Origin: Streptomyces pactum
Lineage (GTDB): Bacteria; Actinomycetota; Actinomycetes; Streptomycetales; Streptomycetaceae
Reading direction: 5' to 3'
Length of the DNA stretch: 64,000 nt
Assembly (NCBI RefSeq): GCF_002005225.1
Contig: NZ_CP019724.1
Coordinates: forward strand, 7,172,001-7,236,000
The first letter of the stretch is position 1; every line of letters starts with the position of its first letter. Made by a program: the position numbers and the translations under genes. Below, piece by piece: positions 23,072 to 32,411 of the stretch. The notes beneath the pieces are model-generated. The model saw only the letters and a program-made list of their open reading frames with translations. It was not told the origin of the DNA and made no database searches.

Positions 23072-25831
23072 TCAGGCCGCGGCCCCCTCCTGCGCCAGCG
23101 CGCTGCGCAGTCGCCGGGCCTGCGTCACCAGCCGGGACGAACCGCGCCGGTCCGCCGCCACCGACAGATGCGGCAAATCGCCCCTGATCCCCGTCCGCTC
23201 GGCACACTCGGCGGCCACGGCGAGCAGCTCCCCGATCCCGCGGGCGGAAGGGCCTGCCGGGCCGGTCGTGTCGGTCGTGCCCGTCGGACCGGCCGTGCCG
23301 GTCGAGAGATCGGCGAGCAGGAGGGGCAGCGCTTGGCGGAGCACGCCCCAGATGGTGGCGTTCGCCCCCGTCGCCGCCGCCGTCCGCACCGCGTCGGCGA
23401 GCCGCACCGGCTTCACCGCTCCGCGCCGCACCAACTGGCCCAGATCCGCGCCCAGCCGGTCGGTGTCGAGCGCACCGCGCGCCGCCAGCACCAGCAGGGC
23501 GTCCACGGCGGCCAGCCGGTCCTCCGCGTGCCGGGCCCCCAGCCCGTACGCCACGCACAGGTGCACCGCCTCTCCCGCCTCGCCGTCCGCCTCGGCGAGG
23601 CGCGGCAGTACGGCGGCGGCGCCCCGGCCGTCGTCCACGGCCACCGTGGACACCTCCCGCAGCAGGCGGGCGGCCACCAGCTCCGGCCTCCCGGGCAGCA
23701 GGGCGAGCCAGTGCTGCCGTATCTCGCCGTTCCAGTGGCCGCAGTACCACCGCTCCCGGTGCACACTCACCGGCCGCCCCAACGGCCGCAGAGCGGCCGG
23801 GAGATCGTCCCGCAGTCCCGGCACCTCGCCGAGCTCCACCAGGATGCGGGTGTGCGCCGTCCGCCGGGAGACGGGCGGGCCTGCCGTTTCGGTGGTCAGC
23901 CACCGTGCGAGCCGCCTCCCCTCCTCGGTGTCCAGCGCCGACGCCTGCTCGGCGGCCGCCACCGCCGCCGCCCGGTCACCGCGCCGTACCCGCAGCAGTG
24001 CCTGCCCGAAGTCGACCGCCGACACCCGCGCACCCAGGCGCCGGTAGGTGTCCAGACGGTCCACCAGTTCGCCGGGCTCCAGCAGGCCCGTGTCCCAGGT
24101 GGGCGTGGCCAGCAGGAACGGCTGCGGGTCGGTGCGCAGCCGTTGGGCCACTTCCCACAGGCGGGCCTCGAAGCACCGGGCCAGGGGACTGTGCATGCAG
24201 TCGTGGTCCGTGTCCTCGTGCCGGGCGGCCCGGTGCAGCGTGGTGGTGCGCACCTGCCCGCCCAGCGTCGCGAGAAGGAGGTCGAAGGCACCCGCGGTGT
24301 CGCGTACTTCGTGGTGCCCGTCGAAGTAGTAGTCCGAGTGGCGTCCGCGGAGCCCCTCGCCGTCGGCCCACCAGCGGCGGGCGATCACCGGTTCGAGTGC
24401 CTGGAGCAGAGTGTCCCGGTCCCGGTGGGTGTGTCTGACCAGCCCGTCCAGAGCGCGCTCGAACGCGGACACGTCACCGCCGGACGCCAGCAACGCGCTG
24501 ACTTCCTCGGCGAGTTCGACCGCGGTACCGGGGGCCGGCGCCAGACGCACCGGCACCGGCGGGCAAGGCAGCACCTCTTCGTGGACCACGGGCTCCGGCG
24601 TCAGCGGTGCCACGCCCAGGGTGCGTACGGCGCGGGTACGCAGCGTGGGGATCAACCGCTCCACCGCGTGCGTCAGTTGCCGCCGCGCGTCGGTGGCGGT
24701 GACCTTGCCGACGTGCCGCTCGACCAGCTTCAGGGCCCGCTCCTGCACGTCGGAGTCCTCGTGTCCGAACGCCTGCGCGGCGGCCGGCAGCAGTTCCCCG
24801 GCGGCGGTGGCGTCCCGCGCGAGCACCTTGCCCAGCAGGACGAGCTGCGCCCGCACGAGCTTCTTCTCCGGGCGGAACAGCACCGCGTCGGTCAGCTCCG
24901 CAAGCCGCCGCGGCGGCAGCTTCCCGTCCAGGGCCAGGGCGCCCAGCACCGACTGGGCGTAGGAGGCCACCGCGGACACCGCGTCCGAGGCCAGCGCCGT
25001 CCAGTCGGGGGTTCGCCGTCGTTCCTCCTCGCGGGTGAGCTCGAGATTCTGGAGTATGCGCAGGAACACCCGGAGTTCGGCGGGCGTGCCGCCGCGCAGG
25101 AGCCGCGCCACGCACCCGTCGACCATCGCCCTCCGGTCGAGGGCACCCTCGGCCGTCAGCCGCGCCAGGGCCTCGGTCCAGCCGTCCGGTCCGTCACCGG
25201 CCGGCCAGCTCAACCGCGTTCCGATGCCGTCCGTGCGGAAGAGGGCGGCGACCAGCTCCGCCAGGTGCGGGTCCCGGCGGAGGCGATCGCGTACCGTGTC
25301 TCTGTGCTGCCACGTACCGCTGATGTGGCTCAGCCAGCCCAGGACGTACGCCTCCGTCGTCGGTACCGGGCAGCCGGACAGCCGCACGAGGCCGGCCATC
25401 AGCTCGTACGACACGTTCGCGCGGGCCGGGCGCTGGGCCAATCGGTGAACCACGTCGGCCAGCCAGCCGGGGTCGCGGTCGCCCAGGACGTGCAGCAGTA
25501 CGGCCGGTGATGCCTGCGACCAGCGCATGTCGACGGCCGCGAGCCAGTTCGCCACGGCCGCCGCGCCGGTCTGGCACGCAGCCCCGGCCGCGTGCAGGGC
25601 GGGATGGGTGCGGCGGGAGGCCGCGGACCAGCGAGCGGTCCTGAGCTCCCTGCGGAGGGCCTTCAGCTCCGGGAAGCACGAGCGCCGCTCGGGGTCGGTC
25701 ATGCCGTCGAGCAGCGACACGACGTCGGCCGTCCGCCCCGCTCGCACCGCCTCCACCAGCGCACTTGTCGTAGCCGTCGTAGCCGTCGTAGCCGTCGTAG
25801 CCGTCGTAGCCGTCGCAGCCGTCGCGGTCAT
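23072..25831 (-). CDS. DUF6493-like large helical-repeat protein
   Basis: A 919-residue soluble protein that I place in the DUF6493 family from memory. After a threonine-rich tail encoded by a 9-bp repeat, it starts with an SALVEAVRAGRTADVVSLLDG helix pair and continues as a HEAT/ARM-like series of helices. VLLHVLGDRDPGWLADVVHR and AFGHEDSDVQERALKLVERH are typical. A Trp-rich segment (WYCGHWNGEIRQHWLALLPG) lies near residue 700. No catalytic motif is visible. The start ATG at 25831 overlaps the stop of the SWIM gene (ATGA), so the two are translationally coupled. Role unknown; probably a scaffold working with the SWIM protein. Confidence 0.7.
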   Translation of the reverse strand: MTATAATATTATTATTATTATTSALVEAVRAGRTADVVSLLDGMTDPERRSCFPELKALRRELRTARWSAASRRTHPALHAAGAACQTGAAAVANWLAAVDMRWSQASPAVLLHVLGDRDPGWLADVVHRLAQRPARANVSYELMAGLVRLSGCPVPTTEAYVLGWLSHISGTWQHRDTVRDRLRRDPHLAELVAALFRTDGIGTRLSWPAGDGPDGWTEALARLTAEGALDRRAMVDGCVARLLRGGTPAELRVFLRILQNLELTREEERRRTPDWTALASDAVSAVASYAQSVLGALALDGKLPPRRLAELTDAVLFRPEKKLVRAQLVLLGKVLARDATAAGELLPAAAQAFGHEDSDVQERALKLVERHVGKVTATDARRQLTHAVERLIPTLRTRAVRTLGVAPLTPEPVVHEEVLPCPPVPVRLAPAPGTAVELAEEVSALLASGGDVSAFERALDGLVRHTHRDRDTLLQALEPVIARRWWADGEGLRGRHSDYYFDGHHEVRDTAGAFDLLLATLGGQVRTTTLHRAARHEDTDHDCMHSPLARCFEARLWEVAQRLRTDPQPFLLATPTWDTGLLEPGELVDRLDTYRRLGARVSAVDFGQALLRVRRGDRAAAVAAAEQASALDTEEGRRLARWLTTETAGPPVSRRTAHTRILVELGEVPGLRDDLPAALRPLGRPVSVHRERWYCGHWNGEIRQHWLALLPGRPELVAARLLREVSTVAVDDGRGAAAVLPRLAEADGEAGEAVHLCVAYGLGARHAEDRLAAVDALLVLAARGALDTDRLGADLGQLVRRGAVKPVRLADAVRTAAATGANATIWGVLRQALPLLLADLSTGTAGPTGTTDTTGPAGPSARGIGELLAVAAECAERTGIRGDLPHLSVAADRRGSSRLVTQARRLRSALAQEGAAA
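25767..25820 (-). repeat. 9-bp microsatellite at the DUF6493 N-terminus
   Basis: Five perfect GTCGTAGCC units (25767-25811) and one GTCGCAGCC copy, just inside the start codon at 25831. On the coding strand they give Ala-Thr-Thr repeats. Slippage would change length by three residues without a frameshift. Confidence 0.92.
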
Positions 25832-27231
25832 CGCGCACCCCCGTCGGTCCGGACCGTCCCCTGTGCCGCCGCGGCGCCGCGCCGTGCCATCCGTACCGCC
25901 AGTGCGTGCTTGCACGGCCCGCGACCGCCCCGGTACTTGGCCCACCACAGGCAACTGCACGAGAGGACCCCCGCCTCGTCGCGTACCCGGTGCACATGCC
26001 CGTCCTCGGCCGTGACCGTCCCGATCGCGCCTTCCAGGGCGACCGCGCCCGCCCCCACCAGCGCCCGGGCCGAACGCAGCCGGGGGTTGTGCCGCTCCAC
26101 GCGTTGTGCGTCGTAGGGCAGCTCCCGGTGGAAGTACGCCGCCTCCGCCGTGTCGTACCCGACGCGCCCCGACGTGCCGAGGCGGACCAGAGCAGCGCGC
26201 ACCCGCTCCGCGGTCAGGCCCGAGGCGGCGCCCAGGTCGGCGATGTCGATGCGCGGCTCCCAGGCGAGAAGCACCGAGACCAGCTCGGCGTCCGCGGCGG
26301 CCTCGTCCGTGGCGAGCGCGTCGAGGACGCCGCCCTCGCCGGAGAACCCGCGGGCGGCGTCGGGGGACAGGGTGAGAGTGAGGCGCATGCCCGGCAGCAG
26401 GACCTCCCAGGCGGACGCCGTGGCAGCGGCTCCGGAGGCGACCGCGGGTCCGTACACCCGCAGTGCGGTGGCGTGCCGCAGCACGCGCTGGAGCGCGACC
26501 AGCCGCTCCGGACCGGGCAGGCAGACCGCGCCGGGCACCGCACGGGTCGTCGGCCGCAGCGTACGGCCGGACGGCACGACCCATCGGGGGCCGGCCGCTC
26601 CGCTCCTGCCGCCGCGGGGCAGCGAGCGCAGGAAGCGCACCGCCTCGCCGGCGTCCAGTTCGGCCCGCAGGTCGAAGCCGGCCGCTATGACCTGGGCCTC
26701 GGCGAAGCCGCGCAGCCACCGGTCCGGCAGTGGGACCTTCTTCTCCACGACCGGGCCGTCCAGCGTGGTCACGGCCAGCTCCTCGGGGCCGACCCGCAAG
26801 TGGAGCGGATCCTCCGCGCCGATCCGGGACAGGGCCTCGCGCAGCGGGTCGTTGACGTCGACGTTCGTCGTGCCGTGCCCGACCTCGCCGCCGTCGAGGC
26901 CCGCCTCCAGCACGTCCAGACGCGCGTACACCCCTCCGCAGCCGGAGAAGGACTCGAAGCGCAGCCGGTCGCCGTTGCCCGTCACCACCGGGTCGAGCGA
27001 GGCGCGCAACTGCGGCTGGTGGTACCGGGCGGCGGCGACGTCGGCCACCGCGAGCAGCGCCGCCGAGGCCTGCTGAGGCGACGTCAGGAAGCCGGCGAAG
27101 AACCGAGGATGTTCCACGGCGCCCGAGGGCGTCGACCCCTCGGAGGTCTCCAGCCCCAGGCGCTGTCCGCCCGTCCCGGATTCCAGCACGGAGGGTCGTC
27201 GATAGGCCACGGCCTGCACAGATCGCGTCAT
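25828..27231 (-). CDS. SWIM zinc-finger protein
   Basis: A 467-residue protein with a C-terminal SWIM finger: CSCLWWAKYRGGRGPCKH (CxC...CxH) near residues 425-445. SWIM fingers bind nucleic acid or protein. The central part contains a winged-helix-like IDIADLGAASGLTAERVRAAL. The N-terminal half is a mixed alpha/beta domain (FAGFLTSPQQASAALLAVAD, then RFESFSGCGGVYARLDV) with no named fold to my knowledge. Start is the ATG at 27231; the GTG at 27219 is also possible, and neither has a strong ribosome binding site. Upstream and coupled to the DUF6493 gene. Such pairs occur with MoxR/vWA systems in other genomes; one lies about 17 kb away here. Confidence 0.8.
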   Translation of the reverse strand: MTRSVQAVAYRRPSVLESGTGGQRLGLETSEGSTPSGAVEHPRFFAGFLTSPQQASAALLAVADVAAARYHQPQLRASLDPVVTGNGDRLRFESFSGCGGVYARLDVLEAGLDGGEVGHGTTNVDVNDPLREALSRIGAEDPLHLRVGPEELAVTTLDGPVVEKKVPLPDRWLRGFAEAQVIAAGFDLRAELDAGEAVRFLRSLPRGGRSGAAGPRWVVPSGRTLRPTTRAVPGAVCLPGPERLVALQRVLRHATALRVYGPAVASGAAATASAWEVLLPGMRLTLTLSPDAARGFSGEGGVLDALATDEAAADAELVSVLLAWEPRIDIADLGAASGLTAERVRAALVRLGTSGRVGYDTAEAAYFHRELPYDAQRVERHNPRLRSARALVGAGAVALEGAIGTVTAEDGHVHRVRDEAGVLSCSCLWWAKYRGGRGPCKHALAVRMARRGAAAAQGTVRTDGGAR

Positions 27232-27341
27232 GCGAAAAACCGTAGAGCCGACCACTGACAATCGGCCTGACCTGCGGACCCAGTGTCACATGGCAGCAAG
27301 TTGGCGGCGGCCCGCCGCGAGGGGACGCGGGCTGGGGGCGA

Positions 27342-27374
27342 GCCGCGCACCGGGGGATGACGCCGGTGCGCGGC
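27342..27374 (-). terminator. Strong hairpin downstream of phoD
   Basis: Perfect 12-bp stem GCCGCGCACCGG (27342-27353) with CCGGTGCGCGGC (27363-27374) and a 9-base loop. It begins 22 bases beyond the phoD stop and lies in the upstream region of the SWIM gene. It probably ends phoD transcription and insulates the next operon. Confidence 0.65.
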
Positions 27375-27395
27375 ACACCCGACAGGCTACGGGAC

Positions 27396-28982
27396 CTACT
27401 GACCCACCCGGCCCGGCTGGAGCACCTTCGTGTACAGCACCGTGCCGTCCTGCTCGCGCAGACGCACCGTCATCTCGGCGCTGTCGCCGTCGATGTCGAC
27501 CGAGCCGAAGAACTGGTAGCCGTCCGCGGGCGAGACGTTCGACGCGGTCGGCGCCTTCACGAACACCCGCTCCGGGCCGAAGGTGCCGTCCAGGGCGCTG
27601 GCCGGGAAGGCTCCCGCGTTGAGCGGCCCGGACACGAATTCCCAGAACGGCTCGAAGTCGGTGAACGCGGCCCGCGAGGGCTGGTAGTGCTGGGCCGAGG
27701 TGTGGTGCACGTCGGCCGTCAGCCACACCGTGCCGGTGATCCGACGGTGCTTGACGAAGCGCAGCAGTTCGGCGATCTGGAGTTCACGTCCGAGCGGCGC
27801 GCCGGGGTCGCCCTGCGCCACCCCCTCGATGTTCGTCTTCCCCTCGGTGCCGTCGGGCACGACCAGACCGATCGGCATGTCGGCGGCGATCACCTTCCAC
27901 ACCGCACGCGACCGCGACAGCTCCCGCTTGAGCCACTCCAGTTGCTCGCGCCCCAGAATGCCCTGCGGGTCCACGGCCTGGCCGCCGGGGGAGTTGGCGT
28001 TGCGGTACGTCCGCATGTCCAGCACGAACACGTCGAGGAGCGGGCCCTGGCGCAGTACCCGGTGCACACGTCCCTCGCGCGCGCCGGGGCGCAGGGTGGA
28101 GATCGGGAAGTACTCACCGAACGCGCGCCGGGCCCGGGCGGCCAGCACGTCCACGCTCTTCTCGGTGTAGCGGCTGTCCGTGTCCGCGATCACCTGGCCG
28201 GGGTACCAGTTGTTGCGCACCTCGTGGTCGTCCCACTGGATGACCGACGGCACCTGGGCGTTGAAGCGCCGCAGGTTCTCGTCGAGCAGGTTGTAGCGGA
28301 AGTTGCCGCGGAACTCGGCGAGGGTCTCGGCGACCTTGGACTTCTCCTCCGTCGTGATGTTCCGCCAGGTGCTGCCGTCGGGCAGGGCGGCCGTCTCCGC
28401 GATGGGCCCGTCGGCGTAGATGTTGTCGCCGCTGCACAGGAAGAAGTCCGGGTCCAGGGCGCCCATGGCGTCGTAGATGCGGTAGCCGCCGAGGTCGGGG
28501 TTGATGCCCCAGCCCTGGCCTGCCAGGTCCCCGGACCACACGAAGCGCGCTCCTTCGCGCCGGCGGACCGGCACGGTGCGGAAGGTGCCGGGGACCGGCT
28601 CGCCGGTGCGGCGCGGGTCGTCCGGGTCGGCGAGGAGCACACGGTAGTGGATCTGCTCGCCCGGCGGCAGGCCGCGCAGCCTGGTGGTGCCGGTGAAGTC
28701 CGTGTCCGCCCCGAGCAGCGGGCCGCGCCATCTGCGCGGGTTGCGGAAGGACTCGGTCGCGGACGTCTCGACGATCATCCGGGCCGGCCGGTCGGAGCGC
28801 ACCCACACCAGGCCGGAGTGGGAGGTCACGTCTCCCGTCTGCACGCCCCAGCCCGCTCCCGGCCGCCCGGAACGGGCGAACGCCGGCGCCGCCCCGAGGG
28901 CGGTGGGCAGGGTCAGGGCCGCCGACGCGGCGAGGGTCGCGCGCAGCACGCTGCGGCGAGCGGGCAACGGACGGTGTGACAT
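27396..28982 (-). CDS. phoD: Secreted alkaline phosphatase D (PhoD)
   Basis: A 528-residue phosphodiesterase/alkaline phosphatase. The twin-arginine signal (ARRSVLRATLAASAALTLP) with an Ala-x-Ala site near AFA gives Tat export. The N-terminal fibronectin-like domain (WGVQTGDVTSHSGLVWVRSD) is followed by the metallophosphoesterase domain with FLCSGDNIYADGP, VIQWDDHEVRNNW and LTADVHHTSAQHY, the usual iron/calcium ligands. Length fits family members. ATG 28982 has GGAGG 7 bases upstream. Such genes are usually in the PhoP phosphate regulon; a PHO box was not confirmed here. Confidence 0.93.
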   Translation of the reverse strand: MSHRPLPARRSVLRATLAASAALTLPTALGAAPAFARSGRPGAGWGVQTGDVTSHSGLVWVRSDRPARMIVETSATESFRNPRRWRGPLLGADTDFTGTTRLRGLPPGEQIHYRVLLADPDDPRRTGEPVPGTFRTVPVRRREGARFVWSGDLAGQGWGINPDLGGYRIYDAMGALDPDFFLCSGDNIYADGPIAETAALPDGSTWRNITTEEKSKVAETLAEFRGNFRYNLLDENLRRFNAQVPSVIQWDDHEVRNNWYPGQVIADTDSRYTEKSVDVLAARARRAFGEYFPISTLRPGAREGRVHRVLRQGPLLDVFVLDMRTYRNANSPGGQAVDPQGILGREQLEWLKRELSRSRAVWKVIAADMPIGLVVPDGTEGKTNIEGVAQGDPGAPLGRELQIAELLRFVKHRRITGTVWLTADVHHTSAQHYQPSRAAFTDFEPFWEFVSGPLNAGAFPASALDGTFGPERVFVKAPTASNVSPADGYQFFGSVDIDGDSAEMTVRLREQDGTVLYTKVLQPGRVGQ

Positions 28983-29217
28983 GGATACGCCTCCAGGGAC
29001 GGGATCCGGCCAGTGCTTCGGCCAGTGTGCAGAGCCAGACCTACTGGTGCGGCGCGGCGGCCACGGAAATTCCGGGTGAACAACCGGGCGCCCGCGTGCA
29101 CGCACCCCACCCGCCCCGCGACACGAGGTCCTCGCCGACCGCCCCTGAGCGTCAGACGGCCTTCGCCGTCGCCCTGCTCCGTCTCACACGGCCTTCGCCG
29201 TCGCCCCCCACCCCGTC

Positions 29218-30756
29218 TCACACGGCCTTCGCCATCATCCCCACCCCCGCCCGAATCCGCCCCGGCGACAGGTGCGCGTACCCCAGTACCAGCCGCACCT
29301 CCTTCGCCGCAGCCTCGTCACCGCCCGCCCCGTGCCCGTACTCCCCCAGCGAACGCACGGCGACCCCGGCCCCCGTCACGCGCGTGAGGAAGCGGTCCTC
29401 GGGGCCGTACCGTGCGGGGAGGGTGGCGATGGCGTGGAGTCCGGCGGCGATGCCGGAGACCCGCGCGCCGGGAAAGTGCTCCTCCAGCGCGGCGACCAGC
29501 GCGTCGCGCCGCTCGCGGTAGGCGCGCTGACAGACGCGCAGTTGACGGTCGTAGTCGCCGCGTTCCACGAAGCGGGCGAAGAGTGCCTGGTCGATGGCCG
29601 GATGCCCGAGGTCGGAGGTGCGTTTGCGCTCGACGACGTCGTCCGCCAGCCACTCCGGGACCAGCAGCCAGCCCAGCCGCAGCCCCGGGGCGAGGGACTT
29701 GCTGACCGAACCCGTGTAGGCGACGCGCTCCGGGTCGAGCCCCTGGAGTGCGCCCACGGGGGCACGGTCGTATCGGAAGTCGCCGTCGTAGTCGTCCTCC
29801 AGGACGAGACCGTCCACGGAGCGGGCCCAGTCCAGCAGTTCGGCGCGCCGCCGCGCCGAATAGGCGATCCCGGTCGGGAACTGGTGGGCCGGAGTCGTCA
29901 CGACGGCCCTTACCCCCGAGGCGTGCAGCGGGCCGACGGCGAGTCCCTGGTCGTCCAGGGGCAGTGGGACGGTGCCGACACCCGCCGACGCGTACAGGGC
30001 GTCGTGCTGGGGGCTGCCGGGGTCCTCGACACCGGCGGTGCGCATCCCGCGCGCGTGGAGCACGCTCGCGAGCAGCGCCGTCGCCTGCGCCACCCCGGAG
30101 ACCACCACGATCCGCTCCGGGTCGGCCACCACACCCCGGCGCCGCGCGAGCAGCTCGGCCAGCGCGGTCCGCAGCCGGGGCAGGCCGCGCGGGTCGGGGT
30201 AACCGAGGCTCTCGTGCGGCAGTTCCGTCAGCACGCCCCGCTGAGCGGCGGCCCACGCCGCGCGGGGGAAGAGCGACAGGTCCGGTGTCCCCGGCACGAA
30301 GTCGACGCGGTCGGCGGGGGAGCGCGGGGCGAGATCACGCGCGCGTGGACGGGCGGCCCGCACCGCGTCCCCCACCCAGGTCCCGGCGCCCCGACCGCTG
30401 CGCAGATAGCCCTCGGCCGTCAACTGCTCGTACGCCTCCGTCACCAGCCCCCGCGACACCCCGAGGTCGGCCGCGAGGTCCCGGCTGGACGGGAGACGGG
30501 TGCCCGGCGTGAGCCGGCCCGAGCGGACCGCTTCCCGCAGCGCCTCCTGAAGGGCGCGGCCACGCGCGCGTGCCGGTGCCGAGGCGGCGGGCAGCAGCAA
30601 CTCCCAGGCGGCGCTGTTGCCGGTGCCGCTGTCAGGGCTGCTGTCGGCGTTCCTGCCGGTGTCGCTGTCGGAGCGGTTGCCGGGGCCGCGGCCGGTGGAG
30701 CCCGGACGGCCGCCCGGGCCGGTCGGCGGCGTCATGAAAGAGGTCCCCCCGAGCAT
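29218..30756 (-). CDS. MocR/PdxR-type GntR-aminotransferase regulator
   Basis: A 512-residue chimera. A winged GntR HTH at about residues 65-130 ([31 protein letters not shown]) is fused to an aminotransferase-like domain. That domain has [20 protein letters not shown] and the PLP-binding Lys in [19 protein letters not shown]. MocR proteins sense PLP or PLP-amino acid adducts and regulate divergent genes. Here the divergent neighbour is the first gene of a biosynthetic-looking cluster, which contains an aminotransferase. Two starts are plausible: ATG 30756 (GGGAAG upstream) or ATG 30735 (GGGGGG upstream). It could be the cluster regulator. Confidence 0.87.
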   Translation of the reverse strand: MLGGTSFMTPPTGPGGRPGSTGRGPGNRSDSDTGRNADSSPDSGTGNSAAWELLLPAASAPARARGRALQEALREAVRSGRLTPGTRLPSSRDLAADLGVSRGLVTEAYEQLTAEGYLRSGRGAGTWVGDAVRAARPRARDLAPRSPADRVDFVPGTPDLSLFPRAAWAAAQRGVLTELPHESLGYPDPRGLPRLRTALAELLARRRGVVADPERIVVVSGVAQATALLASVLHARGMRTAGVEDPGSPQHDALYASAGVGTVPLPLDDQGLAVGPLHASGVRAVVTTPAHQFPTGIAYSARRRAELLDWARSVDGLVLEDDYDGDFRYDRAPVGALQGLDPERVAYTGSVSKSLAPGLRLGWLLVPEWLADDVVERKRTSDLGHPAIDQALFARFVERGDYDRQLRVCQRAYRERRDALVAALEEHFPGARVSGIAAGLHAIATLPARYGPEDRFLTRVTGAGVAVRSLGEYGHGAGGDEAAAKEVRLVLGYAHLSPGRIRAGVGMMAKAV

Positions 30757-30886
30757 CGTGTCTTCCCAATCACCCCCACTTTACGAGGGGTTGGGCCCAC
30801 TGGCGCGTAAACCGGAGTGACAGACCACAGCGAGGGGGCAGGCCGATGTCCCGCCCCGGAATCGTACGCGCAATCCAGGAGCGCCC

Positions 30887-31393
30887 GTGGACGCCAAGAA
30901 CCGTTTCGAGACGAAAACCACCTTCGCTCTCTCCCGACTCGAATGGCTGGGCTTTCTCGCCGTATCGCTCGTGCTCGCGTTCCAGCACCTCACGGAAATC
31001 CGCTGGGGCGTCTTCCTGCTGCTGTTCGCGGTGATCGACGTCATCGGATACCTGCCCGGCGCGATCGCCTTCCGGCGCCGTTCGGACAGACGGGTCCCGC
31101 GCGGCTGTTACGTGGCCTACAACACGATGCACAGCCTGGTCACGGCAGGTGTCCTGGCCGGGGCATGGGCGCTGTTCGTCCGGCCGGAATGGGCCCTGCT
31201 GGCCCTCCCGATCCACCTCATGGGCGACCGGGCCCTCTTCGGGAACTCCCTCAAACCCTTCGGTGTCGCCTTCGAGCCGCAGACCACACCGGAGTTCCGG
31301 ACGTTCGAGCAGCGGTACCACTCGGCGGCGGTTTCCGGTGAAAGCGCCGTGACGCGGACTTCCGTGGAGGACACCGATGCCGTCCGTGCTTGA
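30887..31393 (+). CDS. Small integral membrane protein, first gene of the biosynthetic cluster (VlmO-like candidate)
   Basis: A 168-residue protein with about four hydrophobic segments (WLGFLAVSLVLAFQHL; GVFLLLFAVIDVIGYLPGA; HSLVTAGVLAGAWALFV; WALLALPIHLMGDRALF). Conserved-looking polar residues are embedded: His, Asp, and an H-x3-D-R motif in PIHLMGDRAL. Such polar residues inside helices suggest an enzyme rather than a passive anchor. In the valanimycin pathway a small membrane protein, VlmO, acts on the aminoacyl-hydroxylamine intermediate; I propose this as a positional analogue, not a proven homologue. GTG 30887 has AGGAG just upstream. The 3' end overlaps the DUF2156 gene by 17 bases. 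Confidence 0.6.
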   Translation: MDAKNRFETKTTFALSRLEWLGFLAVSLVLAFQHLTEIRWGVFLLLFAVIDVIGYLPGAIAFRRRSDRRVPRGCYVAYNTMHSLVTAGVLAGAWALFVRPEWALLALPIHLMGDRALFGNSLKPFGVAFEPQTTPEFRTFEQRYHSAAVSGESAVTRTSVEDTDAVRA

Positions 31394-32339
31394 CGCACTC
31401 GCCGCGCACAGCGACAACCCCAGTTCCTTCCTCGCCCTCAACAGCGGGAACGCCTTCTTCCACGACGACCGGTTCGAGGGCGCCTGCGCCTATCGCACCT
31501 CGGGCCGCTACGTCCTGCAATTCGGTGGCCCGTTCACCGCACCGGAACACCGCGCGCCCCTGCTGGACGCCTTCGCCGCCCAGGCCGGCCGCCGGCTGGT
31601 CGCCGTGCAACTGCAGCGGGCGGACGCCGAGCTGTACGCGGCGCGCGGCTTCACGGTCAACCAGATCGGGGCGTCGTACGCGGTCGACCTCAGCCGTTTC
31701 ACGCTGCGCGGCTCACGGTTCGTCCGGCTGCGGAACAAGATCTCGCGTGCCCGACGGGCGGGCCTGGAGGTCGCCGAAGTCCCGGCCGGCGACGACTGCG
31801 CCGAACTGGACCGGATCGACCAGCGCTGGCTGCGGGAGAAGGGCCGGCACGTGAAGGAGCTGCGGTTCCTCGTCGGCCAGCGGGACGGGAGCCTGCAGAA
31901 GCACCGCCGCCTGTTCGTCGGCCGGATCGACGGCGAGGCGGTCGGCTACATCAACTACTCGCCGGTCTACGGCAGCCGCCCCGGCTGGCTGCACGACCTC
32001 AGCCGGCGCCGTCCCGACGCTCCACCCGGCGTCATGGAGGCGCTCAACGCCACGGTCATGGAGCGGCTCACCGCCGACGACGCGGGCTGGCTGCACTTCG
32101 GGTTCACCCCCTTCACCGGGCTCGACCCGGAGCACGAACCACCGGGTGCCAGCCGCCTGTTCACCCGGTTCGCCCGCCTGCTGGCCGAGCACGGCGACGC
32201 GGTCTACCCCGCGGCCTCCCAGCTCGAGTACAAGCAGAAGTGGGCCCCGCACGTGGTCCTCCCGGAGTACATCGCCTTCCGCGGCAGGCCCCGCCCCGGC
32301 GCCGTCTGGCAACTGCTGCGTGCCACCAACGCCCTCTGA
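31377..32339 (+). CDS. DUF2156/MprF-C-like aminoacyl-tRNA-dependent transferase
   Basis: A 320-residue soluble protein with the tandem GNAT fold of the DUF2156 family (C-terminal domain of MprF). It starts FLALNSGNAFFHDDRFEGAC then AYRTSGRYVLQFGGPF. The centre has RFVRLRNKISRARRAGLEV and AELDRIDQRWLREKG, and the end shows FGFTPFTGLDPEH and the Tyr-Lys-x-Lys-Trp sequence EYKQKWAPHVVLP. All are typical of this family. MprF relatives move an amino acid from tRNA to a lipid. VlmA of valanimycin moves serine from seryl-tRNA to a hydroxylamine. Its place in an amine-forming cluster favours the second type of role. GGAGG lies just upstream of the ATG. Confidence 0.75.
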   Translation: MPSVLDALAAHSDNPSSFLALNSGNAFFHDDRFEGACAYRTSGRYVLQFGGPFTAPEHRAPLLDAFAAQAGRRLVAVQLQRADAELYAARGFTVNQIGASYAVDLSRFTLRGSRFVRLRNKISRARRAGLEVAEVPAGDDCAELDRIDQRWLREKGRHVKELRFLVGQRDGSLQKHRRLFVGRIDGEAVGYINYSPVYGSRPGWLHDLSRRRPDAPPGVMEALNATVMERLTADDAGWLHFGFTPFTGLDPEHEPPGASRLFTRFARLLAEHGDAVYPAASQLEYKQKWAPHVVLPEYIAFRGRPRPGAVWQLLRATNAL

Positions 32340-32411
32340 GCCATCGCGTCCACGGCCGCGCGTGTGCCGCGCCCCTTCCGCATCCGTCCCACCCTGGAGG
32401 ACCGCCCGCCC

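Noticed and set aside
23024..25510. 828-codon plus-strand frame opposite the DUF6493 gene
   Set aside because: Antisense artefact: Arg/Gln/Pro-rich, no ribosome binding site, and it crosses the end of the minus-strand gene.
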